7,278 nucleotides of DNA from an uncultured Sutterella sp. (GCA_900754475.1 CAAECY010000076.1:1-7278); one strand, 5' to 3'. Numbered from the stretch's first letter, positions 1-5,491 are shown. Numbers and translations are program-made. Notes: generated from the sequence alone by a model not told the origin.

Positions 1-1103
1 CCCATGTTGACGAGCTCGGCGCCCGCACGTTCGGCCATGTAGAGCGCTTCGCCCGTGGTGCCCGGAGCGTCGGTCGTCTTGAAGCGTTCGTCGATCTTCG
101 GGTTGTACTTCTTCACCATTTCGGGGTTGGCACCGAAGCCGCCCGTGGCGAGCACGACGCCGCCCTTGGCGTTGAAGGTGTAGGTGTTGCCGTCCATCGT
201 GGCCTTGACGCCGACGACGCGACCGTCCTTATCCTTGATGAGCTCTTCGGCCTTCATGTTGGTGATGACCGGGATGCCGAGTTCGTCGGCCTTGGCCTGG
301 AACTTCGCGATGAATTCCGTACCGGTGTGGCCGACCGGGATCAGGGCGCGCTTGCGGCTGTGGCCGCCGAAGAAGAAGAGGTTGTCTTCTTCGAAGTTGA
401 CGCCGAGGTAGTCGCGGCACCAGAGCGCGGCGTCGAGAGCCTGATGGGTCATGACGTTGATGACCTTCATGTCGCCCTTCTTGTCGCCGCCCTTGTAGGT
501 GTCTTCGGCGTGGAGTTCGGGCGAGTCGTCGGTGATGCCGAGCTTGGGCTGGACCCAGTTCTTCGCCACGTTCATTTCGGCGCCCGAAATGAGGGAGTTG
601 CCGCCGACGGCGGGCATCTTTTCAAGGAGGACGACGTTCGCGCCGGCGTTCTTCGCTTCGATCGCGGCCGAGAAGCCCGCGCCGCCCGCACCGATCACGA
701 CGACGTCATAGGAGGATTCCTTCGGGAGGTTGACGGCGGCCTTCTTGAGGGCCTTCTTGTCGGCCTTCGAGAGGGTCACGCCCGCCTTCTGGGCGGCGTC
801 CTTAACGGCGTCGAGGAAGCCCTTCGAGGAGAAGGTGGCGCCCGAGATGACGTCGAGGTCGGCCGAGTTCGACTGAACGACGTGATCCTTCAGGTCCGTG
901 AAGACCTTCTTCGCGAGAACGGGGTTTTCCTGGTTCTTCACGATCTTGATGTCGGTGATGCGGCCTTCGTCGAACGTGACGGCAACCGTGATGTCACCGT
1001 GCTTGCCGACGCCCGTGCCTTCCTGGGTGACGGGAGCGGCAAAAGCCGTAACGGCGAAAAGACCGCCGATCGCGGCGGTAAGAAGCGTGGTACGCAACTT
1101 CAT
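1..1103 (-). CDS. Exported FMN/FAD flavocytochrome c-like reductase (urocanate/fumarate reductase family), 3' end cut by window edge
   Basis: Only the first 367 codons are present; the gene runs off the left edge. Residues 1-22 are a Sec signal peptide ending AFA|A, so the protein is periplasmic. Residues about 25-110 are an FMN-binding domain with DVISGAT at 84-90, where Thr90 is the expected site of covalent FMN attached by an ApbE-type transferase. The FAD domain starts near residue 132 with VVIGAGGAGFSAA, followed by LLEKMPAVGGNS and later VVLATGGFG. There is no CXXCH motif, so no haem domain, unlike Shewanella fumarate reductase Fcc3. This FMN+FAD layout is that of urocanate reductase UrdA and related acrylate-type reductases, which take respiratory electrons and reduce a C=C bond next to a carboxylate. 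The substrate-choosing loop (MG-x-IQ-x-[HY]P in relatives) begins exactly where the window ends (last residues ELVNMG), so the substrate cannot be read here. The start is supported by GGAGAG eight bases upstream. It is divergent to the lyase gene and probably co-regulated with it. Confidence 0.9.
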   Translation of the reverse strand, partial: MKLRTTLLTAAIGGLFAVTAFAAPVTQEGTGVGKHGDITVAVTFDEGRITDIKIVKNQENPVLAKKVFTDLKDHVVQSNSADLDVISGATFSSKGFLDAVKDAAQKAGVTLSKADKKALKKAAVNLPKESSYDVVVIGAGGAGFSAAIEAKNAGANVVLLEKMPAVGGNSLISGAEMNVAKNWVQPKLGITDDSPELHAEDTYKGGDKKGDMKVINVMTHQALDAALWCRDYLGVNFEEDNLFFFGGHSRKRALIPVGHTGTEFIAKFQAKADELGIPVITNMKAEELIKDKDGRVVGVKATMDGNTYTFNAKGGVVLATGGFGANPEMVKKYNPKIDERFKTTDAPGTTGEALYMAERAGAELVNM

Positions 1104-1111
1104 GATGGTTT

Positions 1112-1117
1112 CTCTCC
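1112..1117 (-). promoter_or_regulatory. Ribosome binding site of the flavin reductase
   Basis: GGAGAG on the minus strand lies 8 bases before the ATG at 1103. It fixes that ATG as the start, which agrees with the signal peptide beginning directly at it. Confidence 0.7.
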
Positions 1118-1127
1118 AACGTAGGGT

Positions 1128-1142
1128 CCGAGCGGTGCTCGG
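1128..1142 (-). other. Stem-loop in the reductase 5' leader
   Basis: CCGAGC and GCTCGG form a perfect 6-bp stem around a 3-base loop, about 10 bases upstream of the ribosome binding site. The copies of gggtccg at 1124-1130 and 1141-1147 overlap it. There is no T-run, so it is not an obvious terminator; it may affect mRNA stability or translation. Function is unknown. Confidence 0.4.
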
Positions 1143-1164
1143 GTCCGTTCTTAATTCGGAAGTG

Positions 1165-1170
1165 ATTCTA
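1165..1170 (-). promoter_or_regulatory. Candidate -10 box of the reductase promoter
   Basis: TAGAAT on the minus strand matches TATAAT at five of six positions and lies about 60 bases upstream of the start codon. No good -35 box is seen at 16-18 bp. This fits a promoter that is weak or needs an activator. The 1177-1190 palindrome falls in the spacer. Confidence 0.45.
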
Positions 1171-1176
1171 GTCGAA

Positions 1177-1190
1177 ACCGACTGGTCGGT
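1177..1190. promoter_or_regulatory. Palindromic operator candidate at the reductase promoter
   Basis: ACCGAC-TG-GTCGGT is an inverted repeat with 6-bp perfect arms. Its centre lies 13.5 bp upstream of the reductase -10 box, inside the -35/-10 spacer. Size and symmetry are typical of TetR-family operators, but no regulator gene is in the window. A sister site at 1292-1309 sits in nearly the same place relative to the lyase promoter. Confidence 0.6.
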
Positions 1191-1205
1191 ATGGTAGTAC
1201 TTTCA

Positions 1206-1219
1206 CCTACTCGGGTAGG
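1206..1219. other. Second-type palindrome in the divergent control region
   Basis: CCTAC-tcgg-GTAGG is a 5-bp-arm inverted repeat between the two promoters. It differs in sequence from the ACCGAC-type sites, so it could bind a second regulator. At this length chance is a real possibility. Confidence 0.3.
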
Positions 1220-1291
1220 GGGTGCAAAGAAGAAATCCATAAAAAACAATTCAAAGCCGATTTTCGGTCGAGGGCCCTAGGGGAAAACATC

Positions 1292-1309
1292 AGACCGACC
1301 GGTCGGACT
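1292..1309. promoter_or_regulatory. Palindromic operator candidate at the lyase promoter
   Basis: The core CCGACCGGTCGG (1295-1306) is a perfect 12-bp palindrome, and the symmetry extends to 18 bp with one mismatched pair. It lies in the -35/spacer region of the TATGAT box at 1316, centred 15.5 bp upstream of it. It shares the half-site CCGAC/GTCGG with the site at 1177-1190, 117 bp away. A repressor bound here would block the lyase promoter. The TetR-type assignment is inference. Confidence 0.65.
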
Positions 1310-1315
1310 TTTGGG

Positions 1316-1321
1316 TATGAT
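1316..1321 (+). promoter_or_regulatory. Candidate -10 box of the lyase promoter
   Basis: TATGAT matches TATAAT at five of six positions, in the context TTGGGTATGAT. The identical 11-mer stands before the CreA-family gene on the other strand. The -35 position (about 1293-1298) is poor and overlaps the operator. Predicted transcription start is near 1328, giving a leader of about 165 bases. Confidence 0.5.
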
Positions 1322-1345
1322 TGCGTTCGCGCGCCGGGTTGACTC

Positions 1346-1383
1346 CCGACCGACGAGCCTCGGGGCCGCCCCCGAGCGGTCGG
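1346..1383 (+). other. Two-tier hairpin in the lyase mRNA leader
   Basis: The outer stem CCGACCG (1346-1352) pairs with CGGTCGG (1377-1383). The inner stem CTCGGGG (1359-1365) pairs with CCCCGAG (1370-1376) across a 4-base loop. Both are perfect 7-bp, GC-rich stems separated by a 6-base one-sided bulge. The hairpin lies immediately upstream of the terminator-like element. A structured regulatory leader is possible but I recognise no known riboswitch class. Confidence 0.5.
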
Positions 1384-1385
1384 CC

Positions 1386-1408
1386 GAACGCGGCGCGTTC
1401 AGTTTTTT
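1386..1408 (+). terminator. Terminator-like hairpin inside the lyase leader (possible attenuator)
   Basis: GAACGC-ggc-GCGTTC (1386-1400) is a perfect 6-bp stem followed by AG and six Ts (1403-1408), about 90 bases before the lyase start. The segment CGCGCCG at 1330-1336 is complementary to CGGCGCG at 1391-1397, which would break this stem, so an antiterminated state can be drawn. The small stem makes it a modest terminator. It could also be chance in GC-rich DNA. Confidence 0.45.
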
Positions 1409-1417
1409 CGAAGGCTT

Positions 1418-1440
1418 CGCCCGCGGACCGTTTTCGGGCG
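1418..1440 (+). other. Third leader hairpin before the lyase gene
   Basis: CGCCCG (1418-1423) pairs with CGGGCG (1435-1440) across an 11-base loop, between the terminator-like element and the ribosome binding site. It is a weak structure of unknown role. Confidence 0.3.
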
Positions 1441-1478
1441 GAGTTTCTTCACCGGAGCTTTCGAACTTTCGACCGTAC

Positions 1479-1484
1479 AAAGGA
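1479..1484 (+). promoter_or_regulatory. Ribosome binding site of the lyase, flanked by ACCGTACA repeats
   Basis: AAAGGA stands 9 bases before the ATG at 1494 and decides this start over upstream in-frame codons. The 8-mer ACCGTACA occurs directly before it (1472-1479) and again at 1486-1493. Its self-complementary GTAC parts could pair and loop out the binding site. Confidence 0.65.
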
Positions 1485-1493
1485 CACCGTACA

Positions 1494-3146
1494 ATGCAGC
1501 TCAAACCCATCGTCATCGGACTTGCCATGTCGCTTGCCGCCCTTTCCGCCAACGCCACCGTGACCCTCACGGGGAAGACCCTCACCCAGGAAGAAGCCCG
1601 GCGCGTTGCCGAGGGCGAAGAAGTCGCCATCGCGCCCGAAGCCATGAAGCAGGTGACGGATTCGAACCGCCTCGTCATGACCGCCGCCCGCCAGGGCGTT
1701 GAAATCTACGGTCTTACCGTGGGTGTCGGTCTCAACAAGGACCACAAGCTCTTCGAAGCCTCGGGCGAAATGACCGAAACCGCCCGTCAGGCGAGCATCG
1801 ACTTCAACCGCAACATCCTGCGCTCGCACTCCGTCGGGTACGGTGCTCACCTCCCGAAGGAAACCGCGCGTCTCGCGATGGTCGTGCGTCTCAACACGCT
1901 TCTGACGGGCCGCTCCGGCGCTCAGCCCTACGTGGCGGAGCTCTACCGCGACTTCCTCAATAAGGGCATCACCCCCGTGATCCCGACCCGCGGCTCGATC
2001 GGCGACGCGGACATCACGCTCGCTTCGCACGTGGGCTCCGTCATGATGGGCGAATGGCGCGCCGAAGTGGACGGCAAGGTCGTCTCGGGCGCCGAAGCGC
2101 TCCGCATGAAGGGCATCCGCCCGCTCGTTCCGGAAGGTAAGGACGGTCTTGCGATCCTTTCCACGAACTCCGTCGGCATCGCGATGACGATGAGCGCCAT
2201 GCGCGAAATGCGCCGCGTGCTTCAGCTCTCGCCCGTCGTCTACGGCTTGACGCTCGAAGGCATGAACGGCAACGTCGCTCCGTTCCTCACGCAGACCGTG
2301 AAGAGCCATCCGCTTGCGGGCCTCTCGGAAGCCGCGGCCGAAATGCGCGCCACCCTGAAGGGCTCCTACCTCTGGGAAAAGGATCCGACCCGTGCGCTCC
2401 AGGATCCGCTCTCCTTCCGTACGACCGTCTACACGATCTCCGAAGCCAAGCGCGCTTTGAACGATCTTGACGAACTCGTCAACGTTCAGATCAACAGCTC
2501 CGACGACAATCCGGGCGTCATTCTCAACGCCTCGAAGGAAGACATCGAATCGAGCCAGGTCGCGCAGTACTTCGTGAAGGGCGAAGGCCTCGAAGGCGCC
2601 ATCATTCCGAGCGCGAACTTCGAACCGCTCCCGATCGCGATTGCCGCCGAACGCGCCGCGATCGCCCTCGGTCACGTTGCGCACAACTCGCTCCACCGCA
2701 CGCTGCGCCTCGACGAAGACCGCTTCTCGGGCCTCTCGCGCTACCTTGCCGGCCCCAACAACACGGCCGGTCACTCGTTCGGCGCGACCGAAGACTCGAT
2801 GGTCTCGATCTACGCGGAAAACGTCGAACTCGCGAACCCCGTGTCGCTTGCGAGCACGCCGGTTGAAGGCAACATCGAAGACTCCGCTTCGAACCTTCCG
2901 CGCGTGGCGAACCGACTTGAAAAGAGCGCCTCGAACCTGATCGACCTCTACGCGATGGAAATGCTCCACAACACCCAGGCGATCGACCTTCGCAAGATGA
3001 AGCGCTCCGACGTGAAGCTTTCCGACAAGACGCAGGCCCTCTACGACGCCTACCGCAAGGTCGTGCCCTTCGTTGAAAAGGACCGCATCTTCTCGGAAGA
3101 CCTTGAAGCGGGCATCAAGCTCCTCAAGTCGTACGAAGTGAAGTAA
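1494..3146 (+). CDS. Exported HAL-fold lyase lacking the MIO triad; probable ergothionase-type enzyme
   Basis: The protein has 550 residues. Residues 1-21 form a Sec signal peptide (…SANA|T), placing it in the periplasm; histidine ammonia-lyases are normally cytosolic. The aromatic amino acid lyase family is clear: IYGLTVGVG at 71-79 matches the HAL YGINTGFG block with catalytic Tyr72, and LQDPLSFRT at 302-310 matches QDxYSLR, keeping Arg309. NSSDDNP is at 334-340, and Glu462 in GNIEDS corresponds to HAL NQEDH. At the cofactor site GSVG-ASG-DLAPLAH is replaced by GSIG-DAD-ITLASH (167-179), so MIO cannot form. The Asn in HAL LALLNGT is also lost (LAILSTN, 219-225). From the known family, ergothionase is a MIO-less member that eliminates trimethylamine from ergothioneine to give thiourocanate; its good leaving group needs no electrophile. 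I infer that chemistry here; another betaine-like substrate or a non-lyase role remain possible. It is divergent to a flavin reductase and followed by a strong terminator. Confidence 0.85.
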   Translation: MQLKPIVIGLAMSLAALSANATVTLTGKTLTQEEARRVAEGEEVAIAPEAMKQVTDSNRLVMTAARQGVEIYGLTVGVGLNKDHKLFEASGEMTETARQASIDFNRNILRSHSVGYGAHLPKETARLAMVVRLNTLLTGRSGAQPYVAELYRDFLNKGITPVIPTRGSIGDADITLASHVGSVMMGEWRAEVDGKVVSGAEALRMKGIRPLVPEGKDGLAILSTNSVGIAMTMSAMREMRRVLQLSPVVYGLTLEGMNGNVAPFLTQTVKSHPLAGLSEAAAEMRATLKGSYLWEKDPTRALQDPLSFRTTVYTISEAKRALNDLDELVNVQINSSDDNPGVILNASKEDIESSQVAQYFVKGEGLEGAIIPSANFEPLPIAIAAERAAIALGHVAHNSLHRTLRLDEDRFSGLSRYLAGPNNTAGHSFGATEDSMVSIYAENVELANPVSLASTPVEGNIEDSASNLPRVANRLEKSASNLIDLYAMEMLHNTQAIDLRKMKRSDVKLSDKTQALYDAYRKVVPFVEKDRIFSEDLEAGIKLLKSYEVK

Positions 3147-3187
3147 GGCGCTTTCTCCCCGCGTCGACGACTCCGGGGGAAACGTCC

Positions 3188-3223
3188 GCGGGGAGCCGCT
3201 CTTGCGGCTCCCCGCAATTTTTT
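3188..3223 (+). terminator. Strong intrinsic terminator after the lyase gene
   Basis: GCGGGGAGCCGC and GCGGCTCCCCGC form a perfect 12-bp stem with loop TCTT, followed by AA and six Ts. It ends the lyase transcript 41 bases after its stop codon and separates it from the MFS gene. Confidence 0.92.
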
Positions 3224-3266
3224 GTAGTCTTTGCACGCTCGACCGCACCACCACCCAGATTCCCTC

Positions 3267-4553
3267 ATGACCGCATCGCGTTTGCGCTCCGACGTCTTCG
3301 TGACGCTCTCGGGCGCCGGCACGCCGTTTCTCGACGGCTTTTCGACCGCATCCGCCGCTTTTCTGATCCTCCTCATTCCGGGGCTCACGCCGCTAGAAAC
3401 CGCGCTCGTCACGAGCCTCTTTCTTGCGGGGTCGTTCGCGGGCTCGCTCGTCGCGGGCCCCGTTGCGGACCGCTTCGGTCGGCGCGGGCTCTTTGCGGGT
3501 GCCGCAGCCGGGGTGCTCGCGCTCACGCTTTTCGCCTACTTTCTTCCCGAGGTGAGCGTCATTCTCGCGATGCGCTTTTTGACGGGGTTTTTGGTCGGGG
3601 GCGACTACCCCGTGTCGCAAGCGATCGTCACGGAATCCGTCTCGCCCGAACGCCGCACGCGGGCCTTGGCCGTCATGATGCTCGCCTGGAACGTGGGCGC
3701 TCTCGCGGCCGTCGTTACGGCACTGCCCGTCCTCCTTTCCGACCGCTCGTGGCTCTTTTTCTGGGCCGTGCAGGCCGCGGTGGCGGGGATCCTCTTTCTC
3801 ATGCGCCTGCGCGTGGCGGAGTCTTCCGAGTGGCTGCGGGAGCGCGAAAAGGGTAAAGCGGACGAAAAAGCGTCCGCCGCATCGCCGGACGCTTCGTCCG
3901 AAAAGAGGCCCCTTGCAGTCGAACCTTCCGAAAGCCGCTCCGAGAAGCGCACCGAGAAGCGCATCGACAAGCGCGCCTACCGCCGCAACCTCGTCTTTTG
4001 TGCGGGCTTCTGGCTCTGTCAGACCGTGCCAGTCACGGTGATGATGTTCTATGCGGGCCGCATCATCGAAATCCTCACGGGCACGAGCGGTCCCGTGACG
4101 CACATGCTGCTTCTTTACGGGTTCTTCCTCGTCGGGGCGATTCCGACGCTCTTTCCCGTCGTCGCCTCGCGCCCGAGGACCGTGCTTCTCACGACCTATG
4201 TTGCGATGTTTGCGGGCCTCGCGCTCGTTGCTTTCGGCGGGAGCGATAGGGCGGCGTCCGCGGGTTTCGTGCTTTTCGCTTTTGCCTATGGGCTTCAGGC
4301 GCCGCTCGACTTCGTGTACCCGAATCTCCTTTTCCCCACGGCGATCCGCGCTCGGGCCGTGGGGCTCGTAACCGCGCTCGCGCGCGTCGGGGCGACGGCT
4401 TCCGCCTTTGCGTTTCCGCTCCTCCTTGAAGATTTCGGCGCGCCGGCGCTCTTTGCGGGCGGCCTCGGGCTCCTCGCCTCGGGGTTTGTACTCGGAGTGC
4501 TCCTTGCGCCCCGCGATCGGGCCCTCGGTGCGTCTGCAAATCTGAAAAAATAA
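3267..4553 (+). CDS. MFS transporter, aromatic acid/metabolite:H+ symporter type
   Basis: This 428-residue inner-membrane carrier is expected to have 12 transmembrane helices. Visible family marks are FLDGFSTAS in helix 1 (21-29), like the DGFD block of aromatic acid:H+ symporters; motif A GPVADRFGRRG (64-74) in the 2-3 loop; RFLTGFLVGGDYPVSQA (103-119); and YPNLLFPTAIRARAVG (351-366) near the start of helices 10-11. The substrate is probably a small carboxylate taken up with protons, but cannot be named. The central cytoplasmic loop (about 183-241) is long and highly charged, with SEKR/TEKR/IDKR units (see repeat entries). The ATG at 3267 is chosen because a typical helix-1 lead-in follows; a TTG at 3231 is in frame, and neither has a good Shine-Dalgarno. 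Because the lyase and reductase act in the periplasm, this carrier is not needed for them, and a terminator lies between. Confidence 0.85.
   Translation: MTASRLRSDVFVTLSGAGTPFLDGFSTASAAFLILLIPGLTPLETALVTSLFLAGSFAGSLVAGPVADRFGRRGLFAGAAAGVLALTLFAYFLPEVSVILAMRFLTGFLVGGDYPVSQAIVTESVSPERRTRALAVMMLAWNVGALAAVVTALPVLLSDRSWLFFWAVQAAVAGILFLMRLRVAESSEWLREREKGKADEKASAASPDASSEKRPLAVEPSESRSEKRTEKRIDKRAYRRNLVFCAGFWLCQTVPVTVMMFYAGRIIEILTGTSGPVTHMLLLYGFFLVGAIPTLFPVVASRPRTVLLTTYVAMFAGLALVAFGGSDRAASAGFVLFAFAYGLQAPLDFVYPNLLFPTAIRARAVGLVTALARVGATASAFAFPLLLEDFGAPALFAGGLGLLASGFVLGVLLAPRDRALGASANLKK
3858..3900. repeat. Two adjacent palindromes inside the MFS coding sequence
   Basis: GCGGACG-aaaaag-CGTCCGC (3858-3877) and CGGACG-ctt-CGTCCG (3886-3900) are perfect inverted repeats built from the same GGACG/CGTCC arms, so the arm occurs four times in 43 bases. 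They lie in the stretch encoding the variable central loop. They may mark in-frame growth of the linker by a palindromic repeat, or be mRNA structure. Confidence 0.55.
3940..3975 (+). repeat. 12-bp tandem repeat, three units, in the MFS central loop
   Basis: The unit ccgagaagcgca occurs twice without change (3940-3951, 3952-3963) and a third time degenerate (3964-3975). It keeps frame and yields the repeated (S/T/I)(E/D)KR motif in the protein, an alternating-charge segment probably facing the cytoplasm. Confidence 0.75.
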
Positions 4554-4590
4554 CGACTACGAACGTCTCCTTTTTTCTCTCGGAGGTCCC

Positions 4591-4827
4591 ATGCTCGAAG
4601 CTCTCTTCGCCATCTTGGCGTTTCTCGTTTTCGGCGCGCTCTTCTTCTGGATTCTTCCGTTCCTGCTCGGCCTTCTGTCGATGTTCTGGACCGTGTGCGT
4701 GGGGCTCGTGATCTTCGGCGCGGTGTGCTTCCTCTTTCCCGCCGTATTCGCCGTGCCCTTCGGGTTGATCGGGATCGCGCTCGTGCTGTTCCCGATCCTC
4801 TTTCTCGTTGCGGTGTTCCGGGACTGA
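4591..4827 (+). CDS. Small hydrophobic membrane protein, function unknown
   Basis: The protein has 78 residues, nearly all apolar, with about three predicted membrane segments (roughly 5-21, 24-49 and 52-76) and almost no charge except Glu3 near the start and RD at the end. GGAGG at 4582-4586 lies 4 bases before the ATG, a strong though tightly spaced ribosome binding site that supports it as a real gene. It begins 37 bases after the MFS stop with no terminator between, so it is probably co-transcribed. I do not recognise the family. It could be an accessory subunit of the carrier or an unrelated envelope peptide. Confidence 0.7.
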   Translation: MLEALFAILAFLVFGALFFWILPFLLGLLSMFWTVCVGLVIFGAVCFLFPAVFAVPFGLIGIALVLFPILFLVAVFRD

Positions 4828-4840
4828 GGTTCTTGGAAAG

Positions 4841-4874
4841 AAAAAAGCGGACACCCGCGTGCCCGCTTTCCTCT
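4841..4874. terminator. Bidirectional terminator between convergent genes
   Basis: AAAGCGG (4844-4850) pairs with CCGCTTT (4863-4869), with an inner CAC/GTG stem around loop ccgc and one mismatch. On the minus strand it is followed by TTTTTTCTTTCC, a good U-tract for the CreA-family gene ending at 4898. On the plus strand TTTCCTCTT follows, weaker but usable for the MFS/small-protein transcript. Confidence 0.8.
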
Positions 4875-4897
4875 TACGGCGTCGTAGGAGGTCCTTC

Positions 4898-5458
4898 TCA
4901 GAGCGCCGTGCCCCCGCTCTCGAGAGCGCCCGCGGCGCTTCCCGAGGCGACGCCGTTCGTTCCGCTTGATCCGCCCGATCCGCCAGGCATGGGCTTGCGG
5001 TAGGCGGCCGTCCCCCAGAGCGGCACGGTCGACAAGGAATGCTTGAAGCTGCCCGACGTTTCCTTCGTCGAGTAACTTACATAAAGGAGCGTCTGGTTGG
5101 CTTCGTCGTAAATGCGACGGATCTTCATGGTTTTGAAGAAGATGCTCTTCGACTTGCGGAAGACCACGTCGCCGTCTTTGCCCTTCGGGATGGCGGCAAT
5201 CATCTCGGGCGTGATTTCGCCCGTCTGGCGGCAGGAGACGGAGCTCTCCGACGGGTCCGAAAGCTGAAGCGGCGACTCGATGCTCGCGACGTGACACGTG
5301 ACGCCCGTGACCACCGGGTCGACGAAGGCGTTCGTGGTGATGTTCTTGAACGTAAAGACGCCGAGCGAGACTTCGGCGACTTCGTCGTTCGAGCAGCCCG
5401 CAAGTGCGATGACCGCGGCGCCGAGCGCGCCGCAAAGGCGAAGAGTGCGAGAGGTCAT
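4898..5458 (-). CDS. creA: CreA-family lipoprotein
   Basis: The protein has 186 residues. Residues 1-21 are a lipoprotein signal with lipobox LAGC, Cys22 being the lipidated residue and Ser23 suggesting the outer membrane. The body matches E. coli CreA in order: VTCHV (53-57), SCRQTG (75-80), GDVVFRK (96-102), FFKTMKIRRIYD (107-118), LLYVSYS (124-130), LSTVPL (142-147). Cys55 and Cys76 are at the family's conserved positions and could form a disulphide. The biochemical role of CreA is unknown; in enterobacteria the gene sits by creBCD, which is absent here. The C-terminal 30 residues (from about 157) are a Gly/Ser/Ala-rich tail not in E. coli CreA. The start at 5458 is preferred over longer in-frame reading because the signal peptide begins there; the ribosome binding site is weak. 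Confidence 0.9.
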   Translation of the reverse strand: MTSRTLRLCGALGAAVIALAGCSNDEVAEVSLGVFTFKNITTNAFVDPVVTGVTCHVASIESPLQLSDPSESSVSCRQTGEITPEMIAAIPKGKDGDVVFRKSKSIFFKTMKIRRIYDEANQTLLYVSYSTKETSGSFKHSLSTVPLWGTAAYRKPMPGGSGGSSGTNGVASGSAAGALESGGTAL

Positions 5459-5491
5459 GGGTTTTCCGGTGAGTTCGGTTTTCGAATCGTC

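Noticed and set aside
327..1124. A 265-codon plus-strand frame opposite the flavin reductase
   Set aside because: Low-complexity Val/Gly/Asp/Arg composition and full overlap with the reductase mark it as a shadow.
1311..1493. N-terminal extension of the lyase to an upstream start near 1311
   Set aside because: The signal peptide and AAAGGA ribosome binding site place the start at 1494. The extension covers the promoter and leader hairpins.
1494..3146. Calling the lyase an ordinary histidine ammonia-lyase (hutH)
   Set aside because: The MIO triad Ala-Ser-Gly is absent, the protein is exported, and no other hut gene is in the window.
1449..3254. A 601-codon open frame on the minus strand opposite the lyase gene
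   Set aside because: It is Arg/Val/His-rich with no recognisable motif and lies wholly antisense to a clear HAL-family gene in GC-rich DNA, so it is a codon-bias shadow.
3267..4553. Linking the MFS carrier to ergothioneine or thiourocanate transport
   Set aside because: A 12-bp-stem terminator separates it from the lyase, the proposed pathway is periplasmic, and no sequence feature points to that substrate.
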